Source: Paradevosia shaoguanensis (GTDB taxonomy: Bacteria > Pseudomonadota > Alphaproteobacteria > Rhizobiales > Devosiaceae). From it: a DNA stretch of 64,000 nucleotides. Every line of letters begins with the position of its first letter. Positions within the stretch are counted from its first letter, which is position 1. The stretch is taken from NCBI RefSeq assembly GCF_016801025.1, contig NZ_CP068983.1:1364001-1428000 (forward strand). The letters run 5' to 3'. A program made the translations under genes and the position numbers. Shown piece by piece: positions 41,647 to 50,312 of the stretch. Below the pieces are notes generated by a model. It was not told where the DNA came from. It made no database searches and worked only from the letters and a program-made list of their open reading frames with translations.

Positions 41647-42150
41647 TCAAGCGTTGGAGGGCGTGAAGGTGAGGGCCAGCCCGTTCATGCAGTAGCGCAG
41701 GCCCGTGGGCGGCGGCCCGTCATCGAAGACATGGCCCAGATGTCCGCCGCAGCGGCGGCAATGGACTTCGGTGCGGGTCATGCCGAAAGAGGTGTCGGTG
41801 GTTTCGCCCACCGCGTTTTCGAGCGGCTGGTAAAAGCTCGGCCAACCGGTGCCGCTCTCGAACTTGGTGGCGGAATCGAAGAGCGCCAGGTCGCAGCCGG
41901 CGCAATGAAAAGTGCCGGCGCGGTGTTCGTAGAGCAGCGGGGAGGAGCCTGGCGTCTCCGTCGCCTCCTCGCGCAACACCGCGTATTGCTTGTCGTTGAG
42001 GCGCTTGTGCCATTCGGCATCAGTCAGCGTGACCTCGAACGTGCCTTCGGCGGCCCGGGTGGCCGAAGTGGGACGGAAAAAGGTGGCAGCCGCCCCCAGC
42101 GCCAGCACGGCGCTTCCACCCAGCAGAACCGAACGTCGGTTATAGGACAT
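41647..42150 (-). CDS. msrB: Tat-exported peptide-methionine (R)-S-oxide reductase
   Basis: The 167-residue protein starts MSYNRRSVLLGGSAVLALG, a twin-arginine signal, followed by the MsrB domain. Zinc Cys pairs are FHCAGC and HCRRCGGH. The catalytic Cys is in GLRYCMNG, and GTGWPSFYQP is conserved. It should repair methionine sulfoxide in periplasmic proteins. Most MsrB enzymes are cytosolic, so the Tat leader is notable. It lies downstream of the ECF sigma/anti-sigma pair on the same strand with a repeat between. Confidence 0.88.
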   Translation of the reverse strand: MSYNRRSVLLGGSAVLALGAAATFFRPTSATRAAEGTFEVTLTDAEWHKRLNDKQYAVLREEATETPGSSPLLYEHRAGTFHCAGCDLALFDSATKFESGTGWPSFYQPLENAVGETTDTSFGMTRTEVHCRRCGGHLGHVFDDGPPPTGLRYCMNGLALTFTPSNA

Positions 42151-42493
42151 ATTCCTTGCCTTTCCGGGTGAGCGTCTAGCCCAAGAGGCGAACACGCTCG
42201 TTGATGTTCAGTCTAGGTCCGCGCGAAGCCGATGCGCACGTCAAAACTCGGTGAGGCGGAGGCTCGTTGCGGGATTGGTAAAGCAACGGAAGCTGGCCCG
42301 GGAAAGTTTCGGCTGGATGGACCTCGGCGCGGGATGCCATCTGCTCCCCTCCCCACCACCGAACTTCCCCGGGCGAAGACCCGGGGCCCATTGCCCCCAT
42401 CAACGCGAGTGGAGAAATCCGTGGACCCCGGCTCTCCGACCAGGGAATTACAGTGGCCGATACCGATCGCGCCTCACTTCGAGAGCGGCGCTC
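42151..42493. repeat. intergenic region with degenerate repeat
   Basis: No gene is seen. At 42354-42450 lies a diverged copy of the palindromic core (CCACCACCGAACTTCCCCGG, GACCCGGGGCCCATTG, AGTGGAGAAATCCGTGGA). Terminal inverted repeats are not clear, so it looks like a decayed member of the family at 25573 and 63699. Confidence 0.6.
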
Positions 42494-43210
42494 CTAAATC
42501 AACGTCGCCTCGCCCTTGGCCACTACCGGCCCTGTCGGATCGCCCGTCGGGGAACCGCCCTTGGGCTCCAGCGTCACGGTCAGCATGGTTCCCGGCGTGA
42601 AGTGCGATTTCATGTCGTCGGGCACCGGCATTTCCATGGGCGACATCGGCACCACGCCCATCGAGACGGGCTTGCCGTCCGAACCGATCATCCAGAGCTC
42701 GAAATCCTTGTCCGGCACTGCCGCACCCGAAAGGGCCGTGAGCTTGAACATGCCCGAATGCTCGTCATAGAGCGCCACGAACGACACCCCGCTCCCCTGG
42801 TCCTCGAGCGCAGCCACCAGCTGCATGGCCAGTTCGCTCGGCGAAAGCTGGGGCGGGCGCAGGAAATTGGTGCCAACGGCAATGATCGCGACCAATGCCG
42901 CCGCGCCGGCGAGGCTGCGCCAGAAGGTGAGGCTTTCCCAGAGGCCGTGACGGCTGCGCGCCGGCTTGCCGAAGAGCTTTTCCTCGATGGCCGGCAAAGT
43001 GCGCTCGGGCGCGGGCTTTTCCTCGAACTCGGTATCCAGCCGGGCCAACCGCGATTGCCAGAGGGCGAGCTCGCGCCGCAGTTCCGGCTCGGCAACCAGT
43101 CGCACGCGCAGCTTTTCCCGCTCTTCCGGGTCGAGCAGGCCCAGAACATATTCGGCCACGAGGACAGAGTCCTCGTCCGGGCCGTCATCATGTTCCTGCG
43201 GGTCGCTCAT
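42494..43210 (-). CDS. anti-sigma factor (RskA family)
   Basis: The 238-residue membrane protein has an N-terminal cytosolic anti-sigma part with VLVAEYVLGLLDPEEREKL, a single transmembrane helix (about 96-114, SLAGAAALVAIIAVGTNFL) and a periplasmic RskA/anti-sigma-K C-terminal domain with DFELWMIGSDGKPVSMGV. It should hold the upstream ECF sigma factor at the membrane until an envelope signal arrives. The ATGA overlap with the sigma gene supports coupled expression. Confidence 0.87.
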   Translation of the reverse strand: MSDPQEHDDGPDEDSVLVAEYVLGLLDPEEREKLRVRLVAEPELRRELALWQSRLARLDTEFEEKPAPERTLPAIEEKLFGKPARSRHGLWESLTFWRSLAGAAALVAIIAVGTNFLRPPQLSPSELAMQLVAALEDQGSGVSFVALYDEHSGMFKLTALSGAAVPDKDFELWMIGSDGKPVSMGVVPMSPMEMPVPDDMKSHFTPGTMLTVTLEPKGGSPTGDPTGPVVAKGEATLI

Positions 43211-43752
43211 CGGGTCAGGCACTCTCTCAGTTTCATCAGGCTGCGCCGCAGCCATGTTCGCATTGTGTTGAGCGGCACGCCATAACGGCTGGCCAGCTCC
43301 TCGTAGGAATAGCCGTCGAGATAGGCGCCGCGCACCGCGCCTGCCCGGTCGACCTCGAGCTCGTCGAGGCACGCCTCGATCTGCGCGCGCTCGCCCGCCG
43401 CCATGGCCGCCGCCTCCGGGTCCGGCCCCTGGTCGGCCAGGTCGAAGGCCGCCTCGATGTCATCGGAAACGGGTTTGCGGGCGCGCAGGACGTCGAGCGA
43501 ATGGTTACGGGCAATCGCCACCAGCCAGCTGATCGGGCTGTAATTGCCGGCCCGATAGCGGTCGGCGCGCTGCCAGATCTTCACATAGACTTCCTGCAGG
43601 GCTTCTTCGGCTTCCGCGCGGTCTCTCAAGATACGCAGCGTCACCCCGAAGAGTTTCGCGCTGGTCGCGCCATAAAGCGCCTGGAATGCCGCCCGGTCGC
43701 GCAGGGCAACCCGCGCGATCAGGTCCGCAATGTCGCTGCTTTGGCCTGCCAT
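43207..43752 (-). CDS. ECF RNA polymerase sigma factor (SigK-like)
   Basis: The 181-residue protein has sigma region 2 ([20 protein letters not shown], about 42-61) and region 4 ([18 protein letters not shown], then [17 protein letters not shown]). Its pairing with an RskA-type anti-sigma factor puts it in the SigK-like ECF group. Likely targets may include the downstream Tat-exported msrB, but that is only suggested by position. Confidence 0.88.
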   Translation of the reverse strand: MAGQSSDIADLIARVALRDRAAFQALYGATSAKLFGVTLRILRDRAEAEEALQEVYVKIWQRADRYRAGNYSPISWLVAIARNHSLDVLRARKPVSDDIEAAFDLADQGPDPEAAAMAAGERAQIEACLDELEVDRAGAVRGAYLDGYSYEELASRYGVPLNTMRTWLRRSLMKLRECLTR

Positions 43753-43879
43753 GGGGAAAACCTTAGCGGTGGTCGCATGCGCTGCCTATCCGCGGCGATC
43801 AGAAATTGTAAAGTTAGCACGCACTGTTGCAGCAAAACTGATTTCCTGCCCACCGGAATCCGCTATAGCTTCACGCGTC

Positions 43880-44794
43880 ATGACCGAGACCAAACGATCA
43901 ATGCCCGATATCGAATCCTTTTCCCGCGACGCGGCCATCCTGTCCCAGGCGCTGCCCTATATGCAGCGCTATGAAGGCAAGACGGTCGTGGTCAAGTATG
44001 GTGGCCACGCCATGGGCGATGCCAAGCTTGGCCAGGCCTTCGCCCGCGATATCGCCCTGCTCAAGCAATCCAAGGTGAACCCGATCGTCGTCCATGGCGG
44101 CGGTCCGCAGATCGCCTCGATGCTCAAGAACCTGGGCATCGAGAGCAAGTTCGAGGGCGGCCTGCGCGTGACGGACCAGCGCACGATGGAAATCGTGGAA
44201 ATGGTCCTGGCCGGCTCGATCAACAAGGAGATCGTGGCCCTCATCAATGCCGAGGGCGAATGGGCGATCGGCCTTTGCGGCAAGGACGGCAACATGGTCT
44301 TCGCCAAGAAGGCGCAGAAGACCATCATCGATCCGACCTCCAATATCGAGCGCGTGCTCGATCTCGGCTTCGTGGGCGAGCCGGTCGAAGTCGACCGCAC
44401 GCTCCTTGACCTCCTGGCCCGTTCGGAGATGATCCCGGTCATCGCTCCTGTGGCGCCGGGGCGCGACGGGGCGACCTACAACATCAATGCCGATACCTTT
44501 GCCGGCGCCATCGCCGGCTCGCTCGGCGCCAAGCGCCTGCTGTTCCTGACCGACGTTCCGGGCGTGCTCGACAAGAACGGCGTGCTGCTACCCGAGCTCA
44601 AGGTCTCGGAAGCCAAGGCGCTCATCCGCGACGGCACGATTTCGGGCGGCATGATCCCCAAGGTCGAGACGTGCCTCGAAGCGCTGGACAATGGCGTCGA
44701 GGGCGTCGTGATCCTCAACGGCAAGACCCCGCACGTGGTGCTCGTCGAGCTCTTCACCGAGCATGGCGCCGGCACGCTGATCGTGCGCGGCTGA
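43880..44794 (+). CDS. argB: acetylglutamate kinase
   Basis: The 304-residue enzyme catalyses the second step of arginine synthesis. Landmarks are [42 protein letters not shown] and [17 protein letters not shown] 43880 (MTETKRS) fits rhizobial ArgB length; ATG 43901 is an internal option. It is divergent from the ECF sigma gene, and a GGGGACG-CTT-CGTCCCC hairpin (44802-44818) follows the stop. Confidence 0.93.
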   Translation: MTETKRSMPDIESFSRDAAILSQALPYMQRYEGKTVVVKYGGHAMGDAKLGQAFARDIALLKQSKVNPIVVHGGGPQIASMLKNLGIESKFEGGLRVTDQRTMEIVEMVLAGSINKEIVALINAEGEWAIGLCGKDGNMVFAKKAQKTIIDPTSNIERVLDLGFVGEPVEVDRTLLDLLARSEMIPVIAPVAPGRDGATYNINADTFAGAIAGSLGAKRLLFLTDVPGVLDKNGVLLPELKVSEAKALIRDGTISGGMIPKVETCLEALDNGVEGVVILNGKTPHVVLVELFTEHGAGTLIVRG

Positions 44795-44817
44795 CCTCTT
44801 GGGGGACGCTTCGTCCC

Positions 44818-45297
44818 CTAGCTTTCGCCCTTGCCATGGCGCGCCAGCAATTGCCGCGTCATGTCCTCCTGCAACCGCAGTGACTCGCTGAGCACTTCGC
44901 TGACGATCCTGAGCTCGGCTTCCGAATATTTCGCCAGGAGTTCCGCTCCTGCCACGCCCAGCGGCAGATAGGCCTCCTCGGTCACGCGCCGCGCTTCCTC
45001 GCCCGCTTCGACCAACACCTTGCGACGATCGCCAGGGTCGGCCATCCGCCGCACGAAGCTGCGCTTTTCCAGCCGATCGATCAGCGCCGTTACGGCCGCG
45101 GGCGTCAGCCGCGTGTGGCGCGCAATGGCGCTGGCAGTCTTCGGTCCATCCCAGAGGAAACTCAGGCAGAGCCGTTCGGCGGGGTTGAGACCGAAGATCT
45201 CGCCCACCGCTTCGTCGTGCCGTTGCGTCGCATCCTGCCAGCGTACCACCACTTCGCCGAGCGCCTCGATCAGGGCGGACTTGGAGTCCCTTGACAT
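44818..45297 (-). CDS. MarR-family transcriptional regulator
   Basis: The 159-residue protein has the MarR winged helix with ASAIARHTRLTPAAVTALID and the wing signature RRMADPGDRRKVLVEA. It is divergent from an FAD monooxygenase gene. The 54-bp gap holds a perfect ATCTAAT-C-ATTAGAT palindrome and a second imperfect copy, so it very probably represses itself and the monooxygenase until an aromatic ligand binds. Confidence 0.88.
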   Translation of the reverse strand: MSRDSKSALIEALGEVVVRWQDATQRHDEAVGEIFGLNPAERLCLSFLWDGPKTASAIARHTRLTPAAVTALIDRLEKRSFVRRMADPGDRRKVLVEAGEEARRVTEEAYLPLGVAGAELLAKYSEAELRIVSEVLSESLRLQEDMTRQLLARHGKGES

Positions 45298-45310
45298 CTA
45301 TACTTCCACA

Positions 45311-45341
45311 ATCTAATTATTCGATCATCTAATCATTAGAT
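45311..45341. promoter_or_regulatory. MarR operators
   Basis: The perfect palindrome ATCTAATCATTAGAT lies at 45327-45341, and an imperfect copy, ATCTAATTATTCGAT, at 45311-45325. Both have the form expected of a MarR dimer site. The first overlaps the upstream candidate start codon of the monooxygenase. Confidence 0.7.
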
Positions 45342-45351
45342 GGTTGCACAA

Positions 45352-46581
45352 ATGTCCGTCATTCAGCCTGCTTCCGCAAGCCCGAAAACCAAGCGTACCC
45401 GGATCGCCATTGCCGGTGCCGGTATTGGCGGTCTGGCGTTGGCGGTCGCACTCAGCCGCCGCGGCTATGCTCCGGTGATTTACGAGAAGAAGCCGGTCGA
45501 GCAGATCCGGAGCGAGGGTGCCTTTCTGACTCTGGCGCCGAACGGCATCAACGCATTGCGCGCGCTCGGCCTGGCGGAAGGCGTAATCGAAGCGGGCCTG
45601 GAAACCTCCGGGCTTGCGCTCTTCAACGAACACGGACGTCGGCTGGCGGTCGTGGATTACAGCGCGCACCGCGCGAAGTTCGGCGCGCCCTCGGTCACCA
45701 TTCGCCGTGGCGCGCTGGGCGCCTTGTTGCTTGATGCGGCGGTCGCGGCAGGGGTCGAGATCAGGTCGGGCAACGGCATCGAGGACGTCGAAGCGGCGGG
45801 AGAAATCGTTGCCGTGCATTCGGCCGACACCATGCAATACGACGCACTGATCGCCTGCGATGGATTGCGTTCGCCGATACGGCGCCGGCTCTTCCCGGAA
45901 CTGCCGCAGCCGCTCTATTCCGGTCTCATCGGCACGGGCGGCGTCATCGACGTCGAGGACGTCGCCTCGACCAACGGCCTCATGAACATGACATTCGGCC
46001 GGCGCGGCTTCTTCGGCTACATCGCCGAGCCGGGCCAGCCAGTGATGTGGTTCAACAGCTATCCGGCGCCGATCGATGCCGTCGGGCAGCCGGCGGACCC
46101 CAAGGCTTATGCCCGCTTCATGGAAGACCTGCATCGTGATGACCCGCTCGACAATGCGCGGATCATGGCCGCGGTGCCGGCCATCGAGCGGCATTATCCC
46201 ATCTTCGACATGCCCGAGCTCGCACGCTGGTCACGCGGCCGGGTGCTGCTGATGGGTGATGCCGCCCATGCAGTCTCGCCCCATTCGGGGCAAGGCGCGT
46301 CGATGGCCATCGAGGATGCGGTGGTGCTTGCGGCCCTGCTTGATGATGCCGAGACCATCGAGGCGGCCTTTGCCCGCTTTTTCGCGCTGCGCCAGGAGCG
46401 CAGCCAGGCGGCGATCCGGGTCGGGCGGGCGGCGGGCGGACAGAAGTCAGCCCAGGGCTGGCTGCAATTACGGCTGCGCGATCTCATCCTGCCGCTGGTC
46501 ATGCCGATGGCGGCCAAAGCCCAGTCGCGGCTCTTCGCCTTCCGCGCCGATCGCTTTCCCCTTACCCAACCCGTTCAATGA
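45352..46581 (+). CDS. FAD-dependent aromatic monooxygenase (salicylate hydroxylase-like)
   Basis: The 409-residue flavoprotein has the FAD GxGxxG motif AIAGAGIGGLALAVALSRRG, then the DG-type motif DALIACDGLRSPIRRRLF, and GRVLLMGDAAHAVSPHSGQGASMA in the GD motif region (written here as GRVLLMGDAAHAVSPH). It hydroxylates an aromatic ring using NAD(P)H. Substrate is unknown. ATG 45340 is in frame but lies in the MarR operator, so 45352 is preferred. The stop overlaps ATGs of a tiny membrane gene. Confidence 0.85.
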   Translation: MSVIQPASASPKTKRTRIAIAGAGIGGLALAVALSRRGYAPVIYEKKPVEQIRSEGAFLTLAPNGINALRALGLAEGVIEAGLETSGLALFNEHGRRLAVVDYSAHRAKFGAPSVTIRRGALGALLLDAAVAAGVEIRSGNGIEDVEAAGEIVAVHSADTMQYDALIACDGLRSPIRRRLFPELPQPLYSGLIGTGGVIDVEDVASTNGLMNMTFGRRGFFGYIAEPGQPVMWFNSYPAPIDAVGQPADPKAYARFMEDLHRDDPLDNARIMAAVPAIERHYPIFDMPELARWSRGRVLLMGDAAHAVSPHSGQGASMAIEDAVVLAALLDDAETIEAAFARFFALRQERSQAAIRVGRAAGGQKSAQGWLQLRLRDLILPLVMPMAAKAQSRLFAFRADRFPLTQPVQ

Positions 46582-46592
46582 TGGAGACCATG

Positions 46593-46751
46593 ATGCACGA
46601 GCAAAAGCCGCTCAGCCGCGACGAAGAATGGAAATATGCCGAGAAGGCGCTGACCTCGTACGGCTGGGGTTCCCCTGTCGGCCTCGGCTTCGCGCTGGTG
46701 GCGCTGGGCGTGGCGGCGCTGCTGGCCCGCTTCGCGATTGTCGGGTTCTGA
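46593..46751 (+). CDS. tiny single-helix membrane protein
   Basis: A 52-residue protein (MHEQKPLSRDEEWKYAEKAL start) has a charged N-terminus and one transmembrane helix (VGLGFALVALGVAALLARF). The start at 46593 has GGAG six bases upstream. An ATG at 46578 overlapping the monooxygenase stop would add five residues. Its overlap with the monooxygenase and the terminator just after it show it is the second gene of that MarR-controlled operon. Confidence 0.65.
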   Translation: MHEQKPLSRDEEWKYAEKALTSYGWGSPVGLGFALVALGVAALLARFAIVGF

Positions 46752-46759
46752 AAATGCAA

Positions 46760-46784
46760 GGGGCGCCAGCGGCGCCCCTTTTCG
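46760..46784 (+). terminator. intrinsic terminator after the monooxygenase operon
   Basis: GGGGCGCC-AGC-GGCGCCCC is a perfect eight-bp stem followed by TTTTCGTTT. It ends the rightward operon and may also serve the leftward MFS gene. Confidence 0.85.
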
Positions 46785-46786
46785 TT

Positions 46787-48289
46787 TCAGGCCTCGACCA
46801 CGACCGGTGGCGGCGAGGATTTGGCCTGGCCCTGATGGGGCTGCTTGATGACCCTGAGGAAGGGCACGAGGAGCAGCACCAGGCCGAACGAGGCGATCTG
46901 GTAGTACATGGCCGTCGCGGCGGCACCGGCGAAGGCCGAATGCGGCACGGCGCCGGCAGCGAAGGAGCCTTCGAGGGTCGAGAAGAAGATCTGCCCGACC
47001 AGCGCCACGCCCAGCGCGCCACCCACCTGCTGGAAGGCCTGGAGCGCGCCCGACGCCGAGCCGGCATCGCGATGCGGCACGCCCGAGAGCACAGCCTGGA
47101 ACAGCGAGGAGAAGCCCAGGCCAAGCCCCATGCCGGCGATGAAGAGCGGCGGCATGAACGCCCAGCGGTCGATGCTATCGACGAGGCCGGTCATGATGAA
47201 ATGCAGCCAGATCATGCCGATCATCAGCATGAATGCGGCCACTGCCATGCGGCGCTTGAGATAGTTGGACCCAAGTCGCCCGGCCACGAAGGAGATCAGC
47301 AGCACGCCGACCGAGAACGGGGTGTTGGTGAGCCCCGATTCGAGCGGGGTGAGACCGAAGCCGGCCTGGAACAGCAGCGAAATCACCATGAACATGCCCG
47401 GAATGCCCGAGGCATAGATGGTCATGGTGAGGACGCCCAGCATGTAGGTGCGGTTGGTGAGGAGATCGAAATTGAGGAGCTGCGGCGCCCCGACCCGTGC
47501 CCGGTTGCGCTCCCAGAGGGTGAAGAGCGCGAGCCCGATGGCGGCAAGGACCATCATGCCGAAGATCCAGACCGGCCAGCCGAAGGCGCGGCCTTCGATC
47601 AGCGAATAGACCAGCAGCAGGATGGAAACACCGAAGATGCCGATGCCGACATAGTCGTTCTTGAGGGTATTGTTACCCGGAACGTCGTGGATGAGCATCG
47701 TGCCGGCGACCACGGCGAGAATACCGAAGGGCACGTTGACGAGGAAGATCGGGCGCCAGTCGAGGCCGGCCACGTTCATCGAGATCAGCACACCGCCCAG
47801 GATCGGTCCGCAGACCGAAGCCAGGCCGGAGGCCAGCCCGAAGAGCGAGAAGGCCTGCCCACGCTCCTGCGGTGGGAAGGTGACCTGGGCAATGGCCAGC
47901 ACCTGCGGGGTCATCATCGCCGCGCCGATACCCTGGAGGGCGCGAGCGCCGATCAGCGCCTCGATGGTCGGCGCCAGGCCGCAAAGCGCGGAGGCCAGGG
48001 TGAAGGCCGAGACGCCCCAGAGAAACATCTTCTTGCGACCGACGATATCGCCCAAACGCCCGAAGGGCAGCAGGCCCAAGGCGAAGGCGAGGACGTAAGC
48101 GGCGATCACCCATTCGATATGGCTCGAATCCGCGCCCAGATTGGTCTGGAGGCTCGGGAGCGCCACGTTGACGATGGTGACGTCGATCAGGTTCATGAAG
48201 CTGGCGAGCAGCAGCACCGCCAGGGCGACCCACCGGCGCGGGTCGGCCGAGGCCTTGTCCAGCGGGGGTCCGAAATTGGGTTGGGACAT
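46787..48289 (-). CDS. EmrB/QacA-type MFS drug transporter (14 TMS)
   Basis: The 500-residue transporter is a DHA2-family proton antiporter. It starts with WVALAVLLLASFMNLIDVTI, and the motif A region reads LPFGRLGDIVGRKKMFLWG. Motif C is GPILGGVLIS. About 14 helices are predicted. It lies last in a leftward unit after a TetR regulator and an exported glycosidase-like gene. Export of an antibiotic or toxic compound sensed by TetR is likely. Confidence 0.87.
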   Translation of the reverse strand: MSQPNFGPPLDKASADPRRWVALAVLLLASFMNLIDVTIVNVALPSLQTNLGADSSHIEWVIAAYVLAFALGLLPFGRLGDIVGRKKMFLWGVSAFTLASALCGLAPTIEALIGARALQGIGAAMMTPQVLAIAQVTFPPQERGQAFSLFGLASGLASVCGPILGGVLISMNVAGLDWRPIFLVNVPFGILAVVAGTMLIHDVPGNNTLKNDYVGIGIFGVSILLLVYSLIEGRAFGWPVWIFGMMVLAAIGLALFTLWERNRARVGAPQLLNFDLLTNRTYMLGVLTMTIYASGIPGMFMVISLLFQAGFGLTPLESGLTNTPFSVGVLLISFVAGRLGSNYLKRRMAVAAFMLMIGMIWLHFIMTGLVDSIDRWAFMPPLFIAGMGLGLGFSSLFQAVLSGVPHRDAGSASGALQAFQQVGGALGVALVGQIFFSTLEGSFAAGAVPHSAFAGAAATAMYYQIASFGLVLLLVPFLRVIKQPHQGQAKSSPPPVVVEA

Positions 48290-48355
48290 GATTGTTCCGT
48301 AACTAGTGGTTTGGTGGCGATGCCGCGCCGGCCGTCAGGCCGCGCGGCATCGAAA

Positions 48356-49306
48356 TCAGGGCTGGAGCCAGGGCGTCTGCGCGCTCCAGAACACGGCATC
48401 CGCGCCCAGGTAATCGGTCGCGAAGGCCAGGAATTCGTCTTTGGTGAAGGGCTTGCCGGTTTTCTCGTTCTTGTAGGTCAGGGTCGGCTCCTGCACCGCC
48501 ATGCCCACGAAATCGAGCTTGCCCTTGTACTGGTTGAAGAACGGGTAGGAGTTCTTCATCTGCCCCTTGCGATAGGGGATGATGTCCGGCCCGCCCAGGC
48601 CCACGCCATTGGCGCTGGCGAACTCGAAGAGCCGGCTCATGTATTTGTGGTCGTTCTCCCACTCGCACGGCCAGAAATTGACGTATTGCACGACATGGGA
48701 CCGGGTGAACGCCTCGCGGGCGACACCCAGGTTTTCGAGTTCGGCCGCGAAATAGGCATCGCAGGAAAAGCCGCTCTTTTCGGCTTCCGCCTTCATGTCG
48801 ATATCGATCGCGGTCTCGGGCAGGTTGATACCCTCGACCTTGCCGTCGAACTTTTCGCCCAGCGCCTTGAGCAGGGCCTGGTAGCGGGCGCGGACGTTCT
48901 CGTTCCACTGCATGGCGGCCCAGCCATAGGCTTCGGCCTTGCCCTCGCCCGGATTGTCCATCTGCGGCACTAGCCCGCCGCCATATTGCGGCCCTTCGAG
49001 GAGGTAGGCAGGGAGGTTGCGCGCGTCGGGCGAGAAGAAACGGTCCTGGATCTGGATGAAGAGCTTCTTGCCCAGCGCGTCGGCCATGGCGAGGTCAGCG
49101 TCGATGGCGGAAAAATCGTATTCGCCCTGCTTCGGCTCCAGCCGGCGCCAGTTGTAGACCACCTGCACCCCTGCGATGTCGGGACGTTCGACTATGGCCT
49201 TGAGCCCCTCGAGTTCGCCTGCGCTCGTATAGAGATAGTTGGCGGGCGCCGCGAACGCGGTACCGGCGGAAAGCGTGAAGGCGAGCGCGCAGAACAGGAC
49301 TTTCAT
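48356..49306 (-). CDS. exported glycoside-hydrolase-like (TIM-barrel) protein
   Basis: The 316-residue protein has a signal peptide (about 1-20, AFAAP). A barrel-like body contains VQVVYNWRRLEPKQGEYDFS, typical of GH42/GH5-like clan A proteins, and KLFIQIQDRFF. A candidate acid Glu is in GINLPETAID. No exact family is recognised. ATG 49306 follows GGAG and gives the signal peptide directly; ATG 49393 overlaps the TetR stop (ATGA) but would bury it. Confidence 0.68.
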   Translation of the reverse strand: MKVLFCALAFTLSAGTAFAAPANYLYTSAGELEGLKAIVERPDIAGVQVVYNWRRLEPKQGEYDFSAIDADLAMADALGKKLFIQIQDRFFSPDARNLPAYLLEGPQYGGGLVPQMDNPGEGKAEAYGWAAMQWNENVRARYQALLKALGEKFDGKVEGINLPETAIDIDMKAEAEKSGFSCDAYFAAELENLGVAREAFTRSHVVQYVNFWPCEWENDHKYMSRLFEFASANGVGLGGPDIIPYRKGQMKNSYPFFNQYKGKLDFVGMAVQEPTLTYKNEKTGKPFTKDEFLAFATDYLGADAVFWSAQTPWLQP

Positions 49307-49389
49307 GAAAGGGGAATCTCCGACCGAAACAGCCGGCGAGGCCTCTGCGCGGAGCGTGGCCGAAATGTGGTGGCGCGACTGCATGGCAC

Positions 49390-49989
49390 TCATGCCCGCA
49401 CCACGCCGCGCACGATCTCGGCCGCCATGGCGTCGAAGGCAGAGAGCTGGTTGGGCGAGCGTCCCCAGAAATCGCCAAGCGCCCCGGTGACGATCCGCGC
49501 CTGCGCGGTCGGATCGAGATTGGCGCGGAAGGTGCCGTCGGCGACGCCATCGGCGAAGATCTCTTCGAGCTGCCGCACCCAGAAGGCATGGATCGGGGAG
49601 ATGCGATCGTCGACATGCGGATCGCGCCGGGCGCGATCGAGCATTTCCGAGAAGATGGCGACGAGGTCCGGGGTCTGCTCGACCGTCTCGCGGAAATCCT
49701 CGAACTCCATTTCAAGCCGGCGCAGCGGCGGCAGGTGGCTACGCGGACGTCGACGGCCCTGCTCGGCGAACTCGTCGCGGATCGTCTCGGCGACGAGCGC
49801 GATCAGCGCCTCCTTGCTGGGCACGTGATAGTGGAGCGTTGCGATGTTGATGCCGACGCGATCGGCAATGTCACGCGTGCGCAAACCCTCGAACCCCTTC
49901 TCGATGATGAGTTGCCGCGCGGCCATGGCAATGGCGCGCCGACGCTCCTCGGTGCTTTCGCGGCGAGGTGCCGCCTGGATATCGGTCAT
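49390..49989 (-). CDS. TetR-family transcriptional regulator
   Basis: The 199-residue regulator has an N-terminal TetR HTH (AMAARQLIIEKGFEGLRTRD, then VGINIATLHYHVPSKEALIA). It heads a leftward unit with a glycosidase-like protein and an MFS exporter, the standard TetR-exporter layout. ATG 49989 fits family length; ATG 50043 would add 18 residues. An imperfect inverted repeat, CAATCAAGTGATTGATTG, at 50037-50054 is a candidate operator. Confidence 0.83.
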   Translation of the reverse strand: MTDIQAAPRRESTEERRRAIAMAARQLIIEKGFEGLRTRDIADRVGINIATLHYHVPSKEALIALVAETIRDEFAEQGRRRPRSHLPPLRRLEMEFEDFRETVEQTPDLVAIFSEMLDRARRDPHVDDRISPIHAFWVRQLEEIFADGVADGTFRANLDPTAQARIVTGALGDFWGRSPNQLSAFDAMAAEIVRGVVRA

Positions 49990-50036
49990 GAGAGGTCCGC
50001 TTGCTGAGCGGCTTCGTATAGACCTGCCCCTTGCCT

Positions 50037-50054
50037 CAATCAAGTGATTGATTG
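50037..50054. promoter_or_regulatory. possible TetR operator
   Basis: CAATCAAGTGATTGATTG is an imperfect inverted repeat just upstream of the TetR gene, in the position expected for autoregulation. Confidence 0.45.
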
Positions 50055-50146
50055 GGAGTGTAGGGCGTTAACCTCGTATTAAGGATATCGTTGCTGCGCG
50101 CCCCCTCCGGGCGTAGGGCGGAAGGGTCGAATCCTGGAGGCCAACC

Positions 50147-50290
50147 ATGCGACGCAAAAGCCATCACATTCCGCTCACCCTGCGCGTGACCATCGCCGCC
50201 CTGCTGCTGCTGGCGGCCGCGACCGCCTTCCCGACGCTGAGCGGCGCCAATGCGCGGCCGGTCGTCCAGAGCGAAGGTGAAACCTTTTAG
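50147..50290 (+). CDS. small exported or membrane protein, 47 aa
   Basis: The 47-residue product begins MRRKSHHIPLTLRVTIAALL, with a basic head and one long hydrophobic segment ending in AATAFPTLSGANA, which could be a signal peptide or anchor. A perfect TGGAGG ribosome-binding site lies six bases upstream of the ATG. It ends 22 bp before the nucleotidase gene. No homologue is recognised. Confidence 0.55.
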   Translation: MRRKSHHIPLTLRVTIAALLLLAAATAFPTLSGANARPVVQSEGETF

Positions 50291-50312
50291 GAATTGCACT
50301 ATATGGTGGGGA

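Noticed and set aside
46256-48973. A 905-codon plus-strand frame
   Set aside because: It is opposite the MFS transporter and overlaps the monooxygenase 3' end; its translation is low-complexity and rich in His, Arg and Glu, with no domain.
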